Shown in pieces: positions 38,201 to 45,284 of a stretch of 64,000 nt of DNA (the first letter of the stretch is position 1; each line of letters begins with the position of its first letter). Made by a program: the position numbers and the translations under genes. The notes beneath the pieces are model-generated. The model made no database searches, had not been told where the DNA came from, and was given only the letters and a program-made list of their open reading frames with translations. The DNA comes from Pseudomonas sp. CROZ-RG-20F-R04-15 (GTDB taxonomy: Bacteria > Pseudomonadota > Gammaproteobacteria > Pseudomonadales > Pseudomonadaceae), in NCBI RefSeq assembly GCF_022662375.1, contig NZ_JAKNQL010000008.1:207659-271658 (forward strand), in the 5' to 3' direction.

Positions 38201-39808
38201 GCCGGCGGCAGTGTTCAGCGCACCGCTGCCCAGCGAGTTGTTGTTGGTCACCAGCAGGCTGCCGGCGCTGAGGGTGGTGGTGCCGGTGAACCCCGTGTTG
38301 ACGCCGCTGACAGTCAGGCTGCCGCTGCCGGTTTTGGTCAAGCCACTGCTGCCGCTGATCAAACCACCGAGGGTCAGCGCGCCAGTGCCTCCGGCGGTCA
38401 AGGTGCCGCCGAGGCTGATGGCGTTGGCCAGGCTGATCGTGCCCGGTGCGCTCAGCGTTGTCGCGCCGGTCACATTGAGCGTGCCGGTGCTGAACGCCTG
38501 ACTGTTGCCCAACTGCACCGTGCCGCCATTGAGCGTGGTGTTGCCCAGATAGGTATTGGCGGCGCTGAGGTTAAGTTGTCCGGTACCGGCCTTGGTGAAA
38601 CCGCCGCTGCCGGAAATCACCCCACTCAGGGTGGTCGCGTTGCTGCCTTGCACGGTTACGCCACCGGCGCCGAGGGAGATCAGATTGCTGATGTTCAACC
38701 CGGCATTGCTAGCCTGCAGAGTCCCGCCGTTGGAAGTGAGCACACCGCTGCCGAAGGTGGCGTTGTTGTTGAAATTCGCGATACCGCCGTTGAGCGTGGT
38801 CGCGCCACTGACCAGTGGCCCCTGCAAGGTCCAGGTGCCGCTGTTGAGGGTCAGGTTGCTGAAGTTGACGTAAGTGGCGCTCGATGCCGTGCCAGTGCCG
38901 GTGATACCGACGCCGGCCGGGTTTTGCAGGATCAGGCTGTTGGTGCCGCCCGCGCCGCCATCGACCGTACCGGTCGGGGCGAACGTCAGGTTGATATTGA
39001 TCAGACCGCCGAGGCCGACGCTGATCTGCACGCCGTCACCGACCTGCACCGAAGAACCGGTCACTGCGATGAAGGTATTGGTGCTCGCCGCGCCCATCGA
39101 CACACCGCCGGTAATCGCACCGGCGTTGGTGAAGGTGTTGCCTGCCGCCGAGGTTTCGAAGGCGATCCGGCCGTTGATGACGCCGGTGTTACTGTTGGTC
39201 ATGTTGACCTGCGAGCCGCCGTAGACGCCGATCACCGGGGTATCGGCGAGGGTGATGCCACCGACCGACAAACCGGTCGAGGTGATGGTGCCGTTGTTGG
39301 TGATGGTGGTGGTGCCGGTTGCCGCGTTGTTAACCGAAAGGGCCAGGCCGTCGATGCTCGTCAGGTTCAGCCCCAGTAACATCCCGGTGCCCCGCATGAT
39401 TGCGCCAGCGTTGTTGAGCACGCTGACCGTGCTGGTCGCGCCGCTGCCGATGAATGCCCCGCCACTCAAAACCGACACCAGACCGAGGACTGCCGGATCC
39501 ATGATGCCGGAGTTGTTCAGGGTGATGTCGACTCCCGTCAGGTCCATGACATGCCCGCCAAGGGTCGCGTTCATCTGCGCGCCGCTGTTGACGTTGACCG
39601 TCAGATTATTAGAGGCACTGGCGAAGTCGTTGGGAACCAGTGGCAGCGGTGGCACCCCCGTACACGTCACGATTGAACCGGCCGTGGAGCACGTGGCCAG
39701 CGCAGGTGCGCTGACGCCGCCGAACAACAGCCCGGCGACGCTCAGGTGCACAGCAAGGGACAGTGGGGAAAAACGCGAAACGAGGGCGACACCAAACCTT
39801 GCTTCCAC
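29288..39808 (-). CDS. giant repeat-rich autotransporter (type Va), 3506 aa
   Basis: A huge surface protein secreted by its own C-terminal barrel. The signal peptide is at about 14-38, cut near ALATCS; a cysteine pair follows (ATCSTAGSIVTCTG). A head of about 300 residues leads to many PATR-type strands in units of 86 residues (258 bp). Three longer modules with aromatic motifs (YWDG or FWDG/FWNG, then GTGW-like NWTD and FAVF) interrupt the array at about 35200, 33020 and 31460. The barrel covers about the last 260 residues and ends TISFSLGF. The start is GTG at 39808 after AAGGAG. A role in adhesion or biofilm is inferred. Confidence 0.93.
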   Translation of the reverse strand: MEARFGVALVSRFSPLSLAVHLSVAGLLFGGVSAPALATCSTAGSIVTCTGVPPLPLVPNDFASASNNLTVNVNSGAQMNATLGGHVMDLTGVDITLNNSGIMDPAVLGLVSVLSGGAFIGSGATSTVSVLNNAGAIMRGTGMLLGLNLTSIDGLALSVNNAATGTTTITNNGTITSTGLSVGGITLADTPVIGVYGGSQVNMTNSNTGVINGRIAFETSAAGNTFTNAGAITGGVSMGAASTNTFIAVTGSSVQVGDGVQISVGLGGLININLTFAPTGTVDGGAGGTNSLILQNPAGVGITGTGTASSATYVNFSNLTLNSGTWTLQGPLVSGATTLNGGIANFNNNATFGSGVLTSNGGTLQASNAGLNISNLISLGAGGVTVQGSNATTLSGVISGSGGFTKAGTGQLNLSAANTYLGNTTLNGGTVQLGNSQAFSTGTLNVTGATTLSAPGTISLANAISLGGTLTAGGTGALTLGGLISGSSGLTKTGSGSLTVSGVNTGFTGTTTLSAGSLLVTNNNSLGSGALNTAAGTSLDSTTNVTLANNIGMTGALNVLGSNALTLGGVLSGTGGITKSGSASLTLTGNNTNSGNTLLNAGSLFVGSNTALGTGALNAAAGTTLDATAAVTLANAVALAGGVTIGGTQALSLSGVVSGVGSLIKNGTADLTLSGNNTFSGGTALNAGTLIVGSNTALGTGALATAAGTKLDASTTAALTNAVTLGGDLEVRGSADLTLGGVISGSGGLTKRGFANLSLNGANTYLGGTTLAAGTLTVGNAAALGSGALNVIDVSTLDSNTAVNLSNNINLNSSTLSLGGSSGLTLSGVINGAGQLIKNGAANLTLDGVNTFAGGTTLNAGSLTVGNAAALGTGALTVAGASTLNSSSAVTLNNNVILNANLTAGGANALTLGGVISGANGLIKTGASSLTLNGNNTYTGTTALNAGSLIVGSSTALGTGTLNASNGTTLDASTAAALANNVNLGGTLTVGGSNALTLDGVVAGIGGLVKNGAADLTLNGANTYFGNTVLNTGKLIVGSNNALGSGTLNAAANTTLDANTAVSLNNAVALAGALNIGGTANVTLTGLVSGAGSLVKNGAANLILNAANNYLGGTTLNAGTLTVGNSSALGSGALTVAGAATLDSNSPLVSLNNAVALNAALAVGGTQNLTLGGVTSGTGQLIKNGAANLTLNGNNTFSGGTTLNAGTLTLGNANGLGSGALIVGGAATLDNSAAFGIGNAITLNAGLTVAGNNDLSLNGIIDGAGSLTKNGLSDLTLAGNNTFTGALNIVSGSVTTLNSNALGNTSGVNISAGAGLNLGSDASLGALTGSGSVQLTGSNTLTVGSGNVTSTFDGDLSGSGGLVKVGTGILNLTGISGITGNTAINGGTIDLSGSLASAQVNVNTGGTLTGTGSALGSVNVNSGGHLALSSGNQLSAGALTLGAGSNVDVALGTPSTTSLMNVGGNLTLDGNLNVTDAGGFGVGVYRLFNYTGALTNLGLDVASVPVGYGLGDLLVQTGVANQINIQVSAPNSNIRYWDGSQTIANGVVDGGSGTWNAVGTNWTDANGLVNQPWAGDFAVFQGTAGTVTVNGTQAFTGMQFLTDGYNVVNGAAGQLTAVNGTGGTTSLRVDPGVTATINANIDGSGILNKLDAGTLVLGGANTYTGGTQLDGGKIIVGSNTALGTGTLTANAGTQLDSNAAVTLANAATLNGNLTIVGSNALTLNGVISGTGGLIKTGTANLTLGGNNAFLGPVALNAGGLILASNSALGSGTLNAAGGTTLDASTAVSLNNAVNLAGNLGIGGTADLTLAGTVNGAGSLSKNGASNLTLSGNNNFLGGTTLNAGTLTAGSNSALGLGNLTVAGASALDSNSALSLGNNVVLNANLSNTGSNNLTLAGVVSGAGGLIKNGASNLTLNGINTFTGGTTLNAGTLTLGTGASLGSGALTVAGASTLDNSSPLVLANNLNVNANLALAGNNNLTLGGVIAGAGTLSKNGLADVTLSGSNTFSGTLDVLAGSLTTLSGAALGNNATVNLAGGAALNLGASGSLASLTGSGTALVGTGNTLSLGGNNVSSTFAGTLSGDGGLSKLGTGTLTLSGISDLTGDTNVNAGTLQVNGSLASGNVLVNSGGTLGGSGTLTGAVTVADGGHLAGVTGSTLSVSSLVFNGNSNFDVGLGTPVSGGGNALVNVGGNLTLDGTLNVSDIGGFGSGVYRLINYTGGLTDNGMLIGTVPGSVTPGDLTLQTALANQINLLVTAPGVTVQFWDGNQLVANGSVEGGSGTWGTGTTNWTDVNGTTNQAWTNNFAVFLGAAGTVTVNGAQTITGMQFVTDGYSLVNGTAGSLNLVNGSLGNATVRVDPNATATIGVALNGSGTLGKYDTGTLVLNAANGYTGGTALNGGKIVVGNNAALGTGVLTAADGTALDSNAAVSLSNDVVVNGALTVAGSNALTLDGVVSGSGSLIKAGASSLTLNGSNTYSGGTQLAGGTLVLGNNSAISSAALNVTGDSTLDSIAALQLANAVNLGAQLTLAGNQNTTLIGAVTGAGSLLKNGSGDLALSGANTYSGGTTLNGGTTRGDTSSLQGAIVNNATLTFEQNADGSYTGNLTGAGTLNKTGSGELLLTGNNSFTGNTSVQAGNLIVNGVLNSANVNVASGAGIGGGGQLGGAVQLADGATLAGGGTATPLSVGSLALSSGTNLDFSLGSAASSTTVVNVAGSLTLDGTLNISNAGGFGTGVYQLFSYGGSLTDNGLVYGSLPVSAANLTLQTAIANQINLLVQGTPGEVQFWNGGTTNPDGSIGGGSGVWGPGTNWTDPSGTQALASNGQFAVFGGQAGTVTVQGNQNFTGLQFLSGGYSLVPGAGGTLTPVNGADGSLAPVRVNAGGSAEISTPLVGTGGIEKLDSGTLVLSGANTYSGGTTVSGGTLVGTTTSLQGNILNNASLVFLQNFNGQFNGSLRGLGAMLKRGTGTLLLTGDQPFSGTVSVDQGVLQVGSRSARASLGGQVTVANGAGLSGNGSVGSVVNHGVVASGSEAGTLSVAGNLTNASDGVLALTVSSPTATPLAVGGTATLGGGLQVNSLAPFTGNTTYSLITAGGGVIGTFSAADLPQYAFLNSALVYDTNAVNLVVSRNGNSFADVAATGNQFRTATALSNNGPAGAALQNEIVNLSVAGARNAFDSLSGEIHASTASAILEDSRYVRDAVNDRMRQPSCSAADDPRRALAPSDNQLSSNGCHGEMVGWARALGAWGESDGDSNAAKLDRNLSGFMLGTDKQLDDQWRVGMAAGYTRSDLDAHDRRSDATVESYHLAAYLNSQFDALAVRLGAAYSWHDIETKRNVSVGSYNDRLKANYDARSAQVFGEVGYTIEAGGIALEPFAGLAYVNYDTDKAKEKGGVGRLEADADQDITFSTLGVRAGKVITLANGGQFTPRAAIGWRHAFGDTKPDADLTFIDGGASFSTQGVPIAKDSAIVEAGVDFQISPTGKLGVGYSGQLSNDSNDHAMTISFSLGF
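31100..38600 (-). repeat. coding repeat array of about 258-bp units
   Basis: Imperfect in-frame repeats of 86 codons in the autotransporter passenger. Each unit has GTTLNAGTLTVGNxxALGSG, TLDSxxAV-LxNxV, LTLxGVVSGxGxLxKNG and LTLxGxNTxxGG segments. Boundaries are approximate. The 258-bp spacing is exact over at least 36483-36998. Confidence 0.75.
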
Positions 39809-40039
39809 GGGCTACTCCTTGTCGTGGCCAATTTCTTCCTTGAGGGCGCGCAGAGCCGTGCTTATTCCACACGCGAATCAAGACTGCGACGGTCATCACA
39901 AAACCGTTGATTGGGGACAAAGCTAGTAGACGCCCCGCGATGGGGCACGGATTAAATGGTGTTAATACTTTAATACTAGAGGGGTCTGGAATCAGTGTTT
40001 CAGCCCGCCAGAACTGGTCTTGAGGTGGATACAACACCT

Positions 40040-40126
40040 GTGGGAGCGAGCTTGCTCGCGAATGCGTTGTGTCAGCTTGCGGATATTTTTCTGATACCCC
40101 GCCTTCGCGAGCAAGCTCGCTCCCAC
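40040..40126. repeat. REPIN, 87 bp, AGCTTGCT variant
   Basis: Same structure as the others, but both arms carry CTTGC/GCAAG instead of CCTGC/GCAGG. The change is compensated in both arms, which shows selection or copying on the paired hairpin. Confidence 0.88.
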
Positions 40127-40225
40127 AGGGAACTGTAGGGTCTGCAAACCCGCGCCTGACCGATCCATCAGGAAATACTGAAAAAGGACAGATTTTTCAG
40201 CCCATTGAAGGTTTTGGTACGCCTT

Positions 40226-40245
40226 GTGCAAACGTTTGCGTAACG
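40226..40245. promoter_or_regulatory. LacI-family operator (PurR/CytR-like)
   Basis: GTGCAAACGTTTGCGTAACG contains the perfect palindrome GCAAACGTTTGC. It closely matches the operator type of LacI-family regulators such as PurR. It is about 80 bp upstream of tsx. Confidence 0.6.
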
Positions 40246-40250
40246 TCGAT

Positions 40251-40268
40251 ACCAACGTTTTCGTAACA
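40251..40268. promoter_or_regulatory. second LacI-type operator
   Basis: TACCAACGTTTTCGTAAC has the CAACGTTTTCGT core expected for a second, weaker site, 23 bp from the first (centre to centre). Two sites on the same face suggest paired binding. Confidence 0.5.
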
Positions 40269-40322
40269 AAACCGTACAAGCCCACGGAACACGGGCCTCG
40301 ATCCGCAAAAAAAGGACTTTGA

Positions 40323-41282
40323 ATGCACGCCGCCTCGCCTTTTCGCGCACCTTTTGCGCGCACGCTCGCTGTTTCCCTGCTACTGACCGGCGTTACCGGA
40401 CTTCTCAGCCAAAGCGTTCTCGCGCAACCAGCGCCCGCCGAAGAATCTGCCCAGGGCGAAGCCCTCAGCCCCGAAGCCAGCCCGCCAAAAAAAGGTGCGT
40501 ACCTGTCGGACTGGTACAACCAGGATCTGATGCTGATCGGCAGCAAGGACATCAGCTTCGGCCCGCAACCGGCCGACGATATCTATCTGGAATACGAGTA
40601 CTTCGGCCGCAAAGGTCCGTTCGAACTGTACGGTTATGTCGACATTCCGAAGATCTTCAACATCGGCAACAGCCACGACAAAGGTGTGTGGGATCACGGC
40701 TCGCCAGTGTTCATGGAACACGAACCGCGCATCTCCATCGACTACCTCGCCGGCCGCAGCCTGGCCATTGGTCCGTTCAAGGAATGGTACGTCGCGTTCG
40801 ACTGGATCTACGACCACGGCAGCCGCAAAGAGAACCGCGCCAACACCCTCTACAGTGGTTTCGGCACCGACATCGATACGCACTCGCGGGTCAACCTGTC
40901 GGCCAACCTCTATGGTCGCTACCAGTGGGAAAACTACGGTGCGAGCAATGAATATTCGTGGGACGGCTACCGCGCACAACTCAAGTACATCGTGCCGATC
41001 GACAAATTCAGCAACGGCGCCTCACTGACTTACATCGGCTTCACCAACTTCGATTTCGGCTCGGACATGCACAAGGACAACCCGGCGCGCACCGCCAACG
41101 CGACGGTGGCGACCAACGTGTTGCTCTACTCGTTCACCCATTTGCGCTTCACGTTGGTGGGACGTTATTTCCACAACGGCGGTAACTGGGAGGACGGCAG
41201 CGAGCTGAATTTTGGCGACGGCAATTTCCGCGCGCGTTCCAACGGCTGGGGTTACTACGCCGGCGTCGGTTATCAGTTCTGA
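40323..41282 (+). CDS. tsx: Tsx-type nucleoside-specific outer-membrane channel
   Basis: A 319-residue outer-membrane channel. The signal peptide ends near VLAQPAP (residue 35). Family features include LSDWYNQDLMLIGSKDISFG, the ELYGYVDIPKIF strand and the ending YYAGVGYQF. It passes nucleosides across the outer membrane. The next gene is a NUP-family protein 15 bp downstream, so the pair forms one unit for nucleoside uptake or breakdown. Two LacI-type operators upstream suggest nucleoside- or purine-responsive repression. Confidence 0.9.
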   Translation: MHAASPFRAPFARTLAVSLLLTGVTGLLSQSVLAQPAPAEESAQGEALSPEASPPKKGAYLSDWYNQDLMLIGSKDISFGPQPADDIYLEYEYFGRKGPFELYGYVDIPKIFNIGNSHDKGVWDHGSPVFMEHEPRISIDYLAGRSLAIGPFKEWYVAFDWIYDHGSRKENRANTLYSGFGTDIDTHSRVNLSANLYGRYQWENYGASNEYSWDGYRAQLKYIVPIDKFSNGASLTYIGFTNFDFGSDMHKDNPARTANATVATNVLLYSFTHLRFTLVGRYFHNGGNWEDGSELNFGDGNFRARSNGWGYYAGVGYQF

Positions 41283-41297
41283 ATCAAGGAGTTTTTC

Positions 41298-42320
41298 ATG
41301 CAAGCAATGATGCGTTTGACCTTGGCCAGCGCGGCCCTGCTCTCCTCCACCGCGTGGGCCGCCGAGGCACCGATCCAACCGAAAGTCGTGCTGATCACCA
41401 TGTTCGCCCCCGAGGCACAACACTGGATCGATCGCCTGGAGTTGAAACAGGAAATCCGCGTGCCGGGCCTGTCCGCCGAGTACCCGAGCATCCGCTGCAA
41501 CGCGCAGCAGGTATGTCTGTTGACCACCGGCATGGGCCAGACCAACGCAGCCGCGTCGACATTGGCGCTGGCCTTGTCGCCGAAATTCGACCTGCGCAAA
41601 AGCTACTTCTTGATCGCGGGTATCGCTGGCATCAGTCCGAAACACGGGACCATCGGCACCGCCGCATGGGCGCATTATCTGGTGGAATTCGGCACGCAAT
41701 GGGAGATCGATTCGCGCGATGTGCCATCGAGCTGGCCGACCGGGTATCTGGGCATCAACACCAAAAGCCCGAACGAAAAACCGCCGCTGGATTACAAGAC
41801 TGAAGTGTTCGAACTCAACCCGGCGTTGCAAGCCAAGGCGTTCGCCCTGAGTCATAAAGTCGAGCTGAGCGAAAGCAAGGAATCGGCCGCGTGGCGCCTG
41901 AAATATCCGTCAGCTCCGGCCAATCAACCACCGGTGGTGACGCGCTGCGACACACTGGCCGGCAACACCTGGTTTTCCGGCACGCGCCTGAGCGAACGGG
42001 CCGAGGTCTGGACCCAACTGCTGACCGACAACAAGGGCGAATACTGCACGACGCAGCAGGAAGACAACTCGACTTATGAGGCGCTGCTGCGTGCCGGTCG
42101 CGAGGGTCTGGTCGACGTGCAACGTCTGGCCGTGGTGCGCGCTGGCTCCGACTTTGATCGCCCGGAACCGGGTGGCAGTGAAGTGGACAACTTGCTCAAG
42201 TACGCCGATCAGGGTGGGTTTGTGCCGGCGCTGGAAAACCTCTATCGCGCGGGTAATCCGCTGGTGCAGGACATTCTGAAAAACTGGTCGGCGTGGGAGA
42301 ACGGCGTGCCGCAATCCTGA
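41298..42320 (+). CDS. NUP-family purine nucleoside protein, exported
   Basis: A 340-residue protein with a signal peptide (cut near AWA-AEAPIQ, residue 22). The mature part has PKVVLITMFAPEAQHWID, LLTTGMGQTNAAAST and FLIAGIAGISPKHGTIGTA, as in the NUP (purine nucleoside permease) family, which has the nucleoside phosphorylase fold. In Gram-negative bacteria the exported form may bind or cleave nucleosides in the periplasm rather than transport them. Its place 15 bp after tsx fits that. The permease name is inherited from fungal proteins. Confidence 0.85.
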   Translation: MQAMMRLTLASAALLSSTAWAAEAPIQPKVVLITMFAPEAQHWIDRLELKQEIRVPGLSAEYPSIRCNAQQVCLLTTGMGQTNAAASTLALALSPKFDLRKSYFLIAGIAGISPKHGTIGTAAWAHYLVEFGTQWEIDSRDVPSSWPTGYLGINTKSPNEKPPLDYKTEVFELNPALQAKAFALSHKVELSESKESAAWRLKYPSAPANQPPVVTRCDTLAGNTWFSGTRLSERAEVWTQLLTDNKGEYCTTQQEDNSTYEALLRAGREGLVDVQRLAVVRAGSDFDRPEPGGSEVDNLLKYADQGGFVPALENLYRAGNPLVQDILKNWSAWENGVPQS

Positions 42321-42338
42321 GCTAAACACAGTAAAAAT

Positions 42339-42422
42339 GTGGGAGCCTGCTCGCGAAGAGGTTGTGTCAGTCGATCAAGATATTGGCTGACAGACCGCTT
42401 TCGCGAGCAGGCTCGCTCCCAC
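42339..42422. repeat. REPIN, 84 bp, with 4-bp deletion in left arm
   Basis: The left arm reads GTGGGAGCCTGCTCGCGAA, lacking one GAGC unit; the right arm is canonical. It lies between convergent genes. Confidence 0.88.
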
Positions 42423-42440
42423 AGGTTTTTTTGGGGGATG

Positions 42441-43397
42441 TCAGGGGATGAGGATGATCTTATCGCCACTGCCCTGATTGACGTCGGCGTAGCGCGCAAG
42501 GCCCTCGGCCAGCGGCGCTTCGACCAACCCTTGCGGCAAAGGCAGCAGCCCTTCATCAAAGAACCGCCCGAACTGCTCCAGCATCGCCGCGCACGCTTCT
42601 ACGCCATACAGCAACGAATTGATCCCGACCACCGATCCGCCCTTGCGATACAGCGCCAGTGCCGGCAACTGCACATGCCCATCGACCGGCGCGGCGATGA
42701 TCGCGATCCGTCCGAACGTGGCCAGTGCCGCCACCGACGCTGGCAGCCAGAAACCGGTGGTGTCGAAGATCACATCGGCGCCGCCGCGATATACCGCGTT
42801 GACCTGCGCGCCGAGGTCTTCCGGCCTATCCAGCTGAATCGTCTGATAACCCTGCGCTTGCAACTCCGCCACCTGCTCCGGGCGTCGCGCGGCTGCCAGC
42901 AACTGCGCGCCACGCACTTTCGCCAGCGCCAATGCTGCGGTCGCCACCGCCCCACCGCCGATCACCAACAAACGGGTTTCAGCCGTTACCAGACTGCGTT
43001 CCAGCGCATCCCACGCCGTGGTGTACGGCACGCCGAGGCTGGCGGCCTGGGTGAAACTCAGGTGCGACGGTTTGTGCGCCACGCCATTGACCGGCAGTTT
43101 GACGAACGCGGCGTGGGTGCCATCGGCGAAAAAGCCCAGCTCACGGCCGGTGCCCCAGACTTCCTGACCGATCAACGCCTGCGGCCCTTCCACGACGACA
43201 CCAGCGAAATCGCGACCGGGAATCCGTGGCAACGTGGTGTAGGGGAAGCGGCCGAGGACGTTTTTCACATCGCTGGGGTTCAGTCCGGCAGCCTTGATCT
43301 GCACCAGCACTTCGTCAGCGCCGGGTGCCGGGGTCGGCACCTCGACGTAGCGCAGGGAAGACAGGTCGCCGGTTTTATCGAATTGCAGTGCTTTCAT
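42441..43397 (-). CDS. zinc-independent alcohol dehydrogenase / quinone oxidoreductase family
   Basis: A 318-residue MDR-superfamily oxidoreductase. It begins MKALQFDKTGDLSSLRYVEV, has the GLNPSDVKNVLGRFP and PGRDFAGVV segments, and a nucleotide-binding LLVIGGGAVATAALALAK motif near 145. The catalytic and structural zinc cysteines of alcohol dehydrogenases are absent, as in NADPH:quinone reductases. The start at 43397 fits the family N-terminus. It is followed in genome order by the XapX gene and an AraC regulator on the same strand. Confidence 0.85.
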   Translation of the reverse strand: MKALQFDKTGDLSSLRYVEVPTPAPGADEVLVQIKAAGLNPSDVKNVLGRFPYTTLPRIPGRDFAGVVVEGPQALIGQEVWGTGRELGFFADGTHAAFVKLPVNGVAHKPSHLSFTQAASLGVPYTTAWDALERSLVTAETRLLVIGGGAVATAALALAKVRGAQLLAAARRPEQVAELQAQGYQTIQLDRPEDLGAQVNAVYRGGADVIFDTTGFWLPASVAALATFGRIAIIAAPVDGHVQLPALALYRKGGSVVGINSLLYGVEACAAMLEQFGRFFDEGLLPLPQGLVEAPLAEGLARYADVNQGSGDKIILIP

Positions 43398-43427
43398 GGG
43401 GACATCCACCGAAGGAGAAAAGGAAAC

Positions 43428-43601
43428 TCAGGACAGCCAACCGGCGACCAGTTGCCGGCCCATCGGCCACAGCTGCTCACCGGCCAGCATGCCGAGCAAA
43501 CCGACCAGCGCGATGGCCGGTGGCGCCGGAGAGCGGAAATCCAGCGCGCCGTACAACAGGCCGACGCCCAGACCGATGGCCAGCGAGATCAGGTAGTTCA
43601 T
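43428..43601 (-). CDS. XapX domain small membrane protein
   Basis: A 57-residue protein with two membrane helices (about 3-20 and 28-45). The sequence ISLAIGLGVGLLYGALDFRS followed by PAPPAIALVGLLGMLAGE is the XapX domain. The function is unknown. It lies upstream of the quinone oxidoreductase gene, 30 bp apart and in the same direction, so the two may be co-transcribed. Confidence 0.85.
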   Translation of the reverse strand: MNYLISLAIGLGVGLLYGALDFRSPAPPAIALVGLLGMLAGEQLWPMGRQLVAGWLS

Positions 43602-43717
43602 GGGGAGGAACTCCGCCGTTTGAAGGGAATGGGCAGAGTCTAGGGAGTCGGCGGGGACGGTATCGGCCAAGGACTTCTGAATTTCGGACAAACCTGCCGC
43701 AGTTGCCACAAATCCCT

Positions 43718-43804
43718 GTGGGAGCGAGCCTGCTCGCGAAAGCGGTGCGCCAGTGAAGGATAAGTCTGCTGATCCACCGCCTTCGCGAGCAGGCTCGCTC
43801 CCAC
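43718..43804. repeat. REPIN, 87 bp
   Basis: Canonical paired REP arms between the AraC gene 3' end and the XapX gene. Confidence 0.9.
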
Positions 43805-43825
43805 ATTGGATCTGCGCTGGTTTGA

Positions 43826-44608
43826 TTAATCCTGTTCGACTGTAAACTGTGAGGGGGCGACACCCAATTCGCGGCGGAACATATCGCTGAAACTGCTGGG
43901 CGAGTAGCCGAGCTCCCGGGCAATGACACTCACCGCCACACCCTGAATCAACGCCGCCACCGCCGTCGCCAGTTGCACCTGCCGCCGCCACTCGGCGAAG
44001 CCCATGCCGAGGCTGTCCTTGAACAACCGCGCCAGCGTGCGCACGCTGGCGCCGGCATTTTCCGCATGCTGTTCGAAAGTAATCTCCAGCGACGGAGCCG
44101 CCATCACTGCCTGACACAGATTCATCAAGCGCCGGTCGGAATCATCCGGCATCGGGATCTTCAACTGCGAACGCCTGGCGCGTTTCAGCTCCAGCAAGGC
44201 CAAGCCGACCAGCGCTTCGTAATACTCTGGATTGCCGCTATCGCCCTGCTCCACCAGCCCGACGATCAACTCACGCAGCAAACCGCCAACCTCGATGACC
44301 TGCACCGTCTGATCCAGAGTGGCCGCCAATGCCGGGCGCAGGTAGATATTGCGCATCTGCAGATCCGAGACCACCCGAATCCCGTGAGGCACGCCTGGCG
44401 GCAACCACACCGCCCGCTGCGGCGGCACCACTAGCGCTTCGTGGGGTGTCTCGACCCACATCACCCCGCTCATCGCATACAGCAACTGCCCCCAGACATG
44501 TTCGTGCGGCTCGATAAACAACCCACGCGGATACGTCCGCGCCACGCGTTGCACGGGCACATCGGTGTCACTGAGATCGGGGGGCGCGGCAAGGGCCATG
44601 GCGAGCAT
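43826..44608 (-). CDS. AraC-family transcriptional regulator
   Basis: A 260-residue regulator with an N-terminal cupin-type sensing domain (FIEPHEHVWGQLLYAMSGVM, PPGVPHGIRV) and a C-terminal double helix-turn-helix (about 165-255; FEQHAENAGASVRTLARLFK and VSVIARELGYSPSSFSDMFR). The layout resembles NimR-type regulators that control a neighbouring efflux gene. Its likely target is the downstream XapX/oxidoreductase pair, but a REPIN separates them. Confidence 0.88.
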   Translation of the reverse strand: MLAMALAAPPDLSDTDVPVQRVARTYPRGLFIEPHEHVWGQLLYAMSGVMWVETPHEALVVPPQRAVWLPPGVPHGIRVVSDLQMRNIYLRPALAATLDQTVQVIEVGGLLRELIVGLVEQGDSGNPEYYEALVGLALLELKRARRSQLKIPMPDDSDRRLMNLCQAVMAAPSLEITFEQHAENAGASVRTLARLFKDSLGMGFAEWRRQVQLATAVAALIQGVAVSVIARELGYSPSSFSDMFRRELGVAPSQFTVEQD

Positions 44609-44744
44609 TCATTGGGGTTGGCGGGAACGCCATGGTAACCAGTGCGCCACGGCGTCGCCAACGATAGATACCGTCGGACAATCCGAGTGAATTTTCGCGC
44701 AGCGCCGCGATCCCTCTATTACCACAGGGAGGAATACGGGCTTT

Positions 44745-44972
44745 ATGAACAACGCAAAACTCTACGTCATCGAATACACCCTTCACGGCACGCCCAAGTC
44801 GTTCATTATCCGCTCGGACAAGATGGACAACGCCGAGGCGTGGCACTGGGCAAGTTGCGACGCCGGCGTCGGTCGCATCCCGCGCTTTGGCCGTGAAAAA
44901 GTACAGAAAACCAGCAAACCGATGGCGGAAAAATTCGGCGTCGAAAACGTGGTCTGGCGAACCACCCGCTAA
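44745..44972 (+). CDS. small conserved protein, DUF6555-like
   Basis: A 75-residue protein starting MNNAKLYVIEYTLHGTPKSF. It has a strand-rich N-terminus and a central AEAWHWASCDAGVGRIPRFG segment. It resembles small Pseudomonas proteins that I recall as DUF6555; this is from memory. A good AGGGAGG ribosome site precedes it. The function is unknown and no membrane segment is seen. Confidence 0.7.
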   Translation: MNNAKLYVIEYTLHGTPKSFIIRSDKMDNAEAWHWASCDAGVGRIPRFGREKVQKTSKPMAEKFGVENVVWRTTR

Positions 44973-45011
44973 GCTCTGCCCAGCGATCGGCAACATTCGG
45001 GGGAATGCACC

Positions 45012-45284
45012 ATGAACAACATCATCAGCCCGGCGCATCTGGACTACGGCCTCGATACGCTGTTCGGGCGTATTACCAAAAGCGTGGATTGCCGTGTTGG
45101 GCTGGAGGCGGTCGAGGATGATCCGTTTCGTTTTGCCCTGAGAGTGCCGGCGCCGCTACCGGAAGACCTCGACCAGGCGAAAACCGTGGTGGTCCGGGTT
45201 GAAGGGCGACGGCTGCAAGGCACGGTGCGGCATGCCGAGCGGCTGGATGATGAGAGTTTGAAACTTGAAGTGGAGCCTGATTAG
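45012..45284 (+). CDS. small hypothetical protein, possibly PilZ-like
   Basis: A 90-residue soluble protein, MNNIISPAHLDYGLDTLFGR at the start and a strand-rich C-terminal half (TVVVRVEGRRLQGTVRHAER). I do not recognise a family; the C-terminal half could be a small beta-barrel. It is 39 bp after the DUF6555-like gene and probably shares its transcript. The last codons and the stop codon are part of a terminator stem. Confidence 0.65.
   Translation: MNNIISPAHLDYGLDTLFGRITKSVDCRVGLEAVEDDPFRFALRVPAPLPEDLDQAKTVVVRVEGRRLQGTVRHAERLDDESLKLEVEPD

Larger units (their letters stand above)
39809..40322. other. divergent control region between autotransporter and tsx
   Basis: About 510 bp without a gene. 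It holds a REPIN (40040-40126) and two LacI-type operators near tsx. The autotransporter promoter must lie at about 39830-39990, which is locally rich in A and T (TTAATACTTTAATAC at 39961-39975), but no clear box was assigned. Confidence 0.6.

Noticed and set aside
40215..40230. Sigma54-like TGGTACGCCTTGTGCA before tsx
   Set aside because: Spacing is right but two conserved positions differ and it overlaps the LacI-type operator, which explains the region better.
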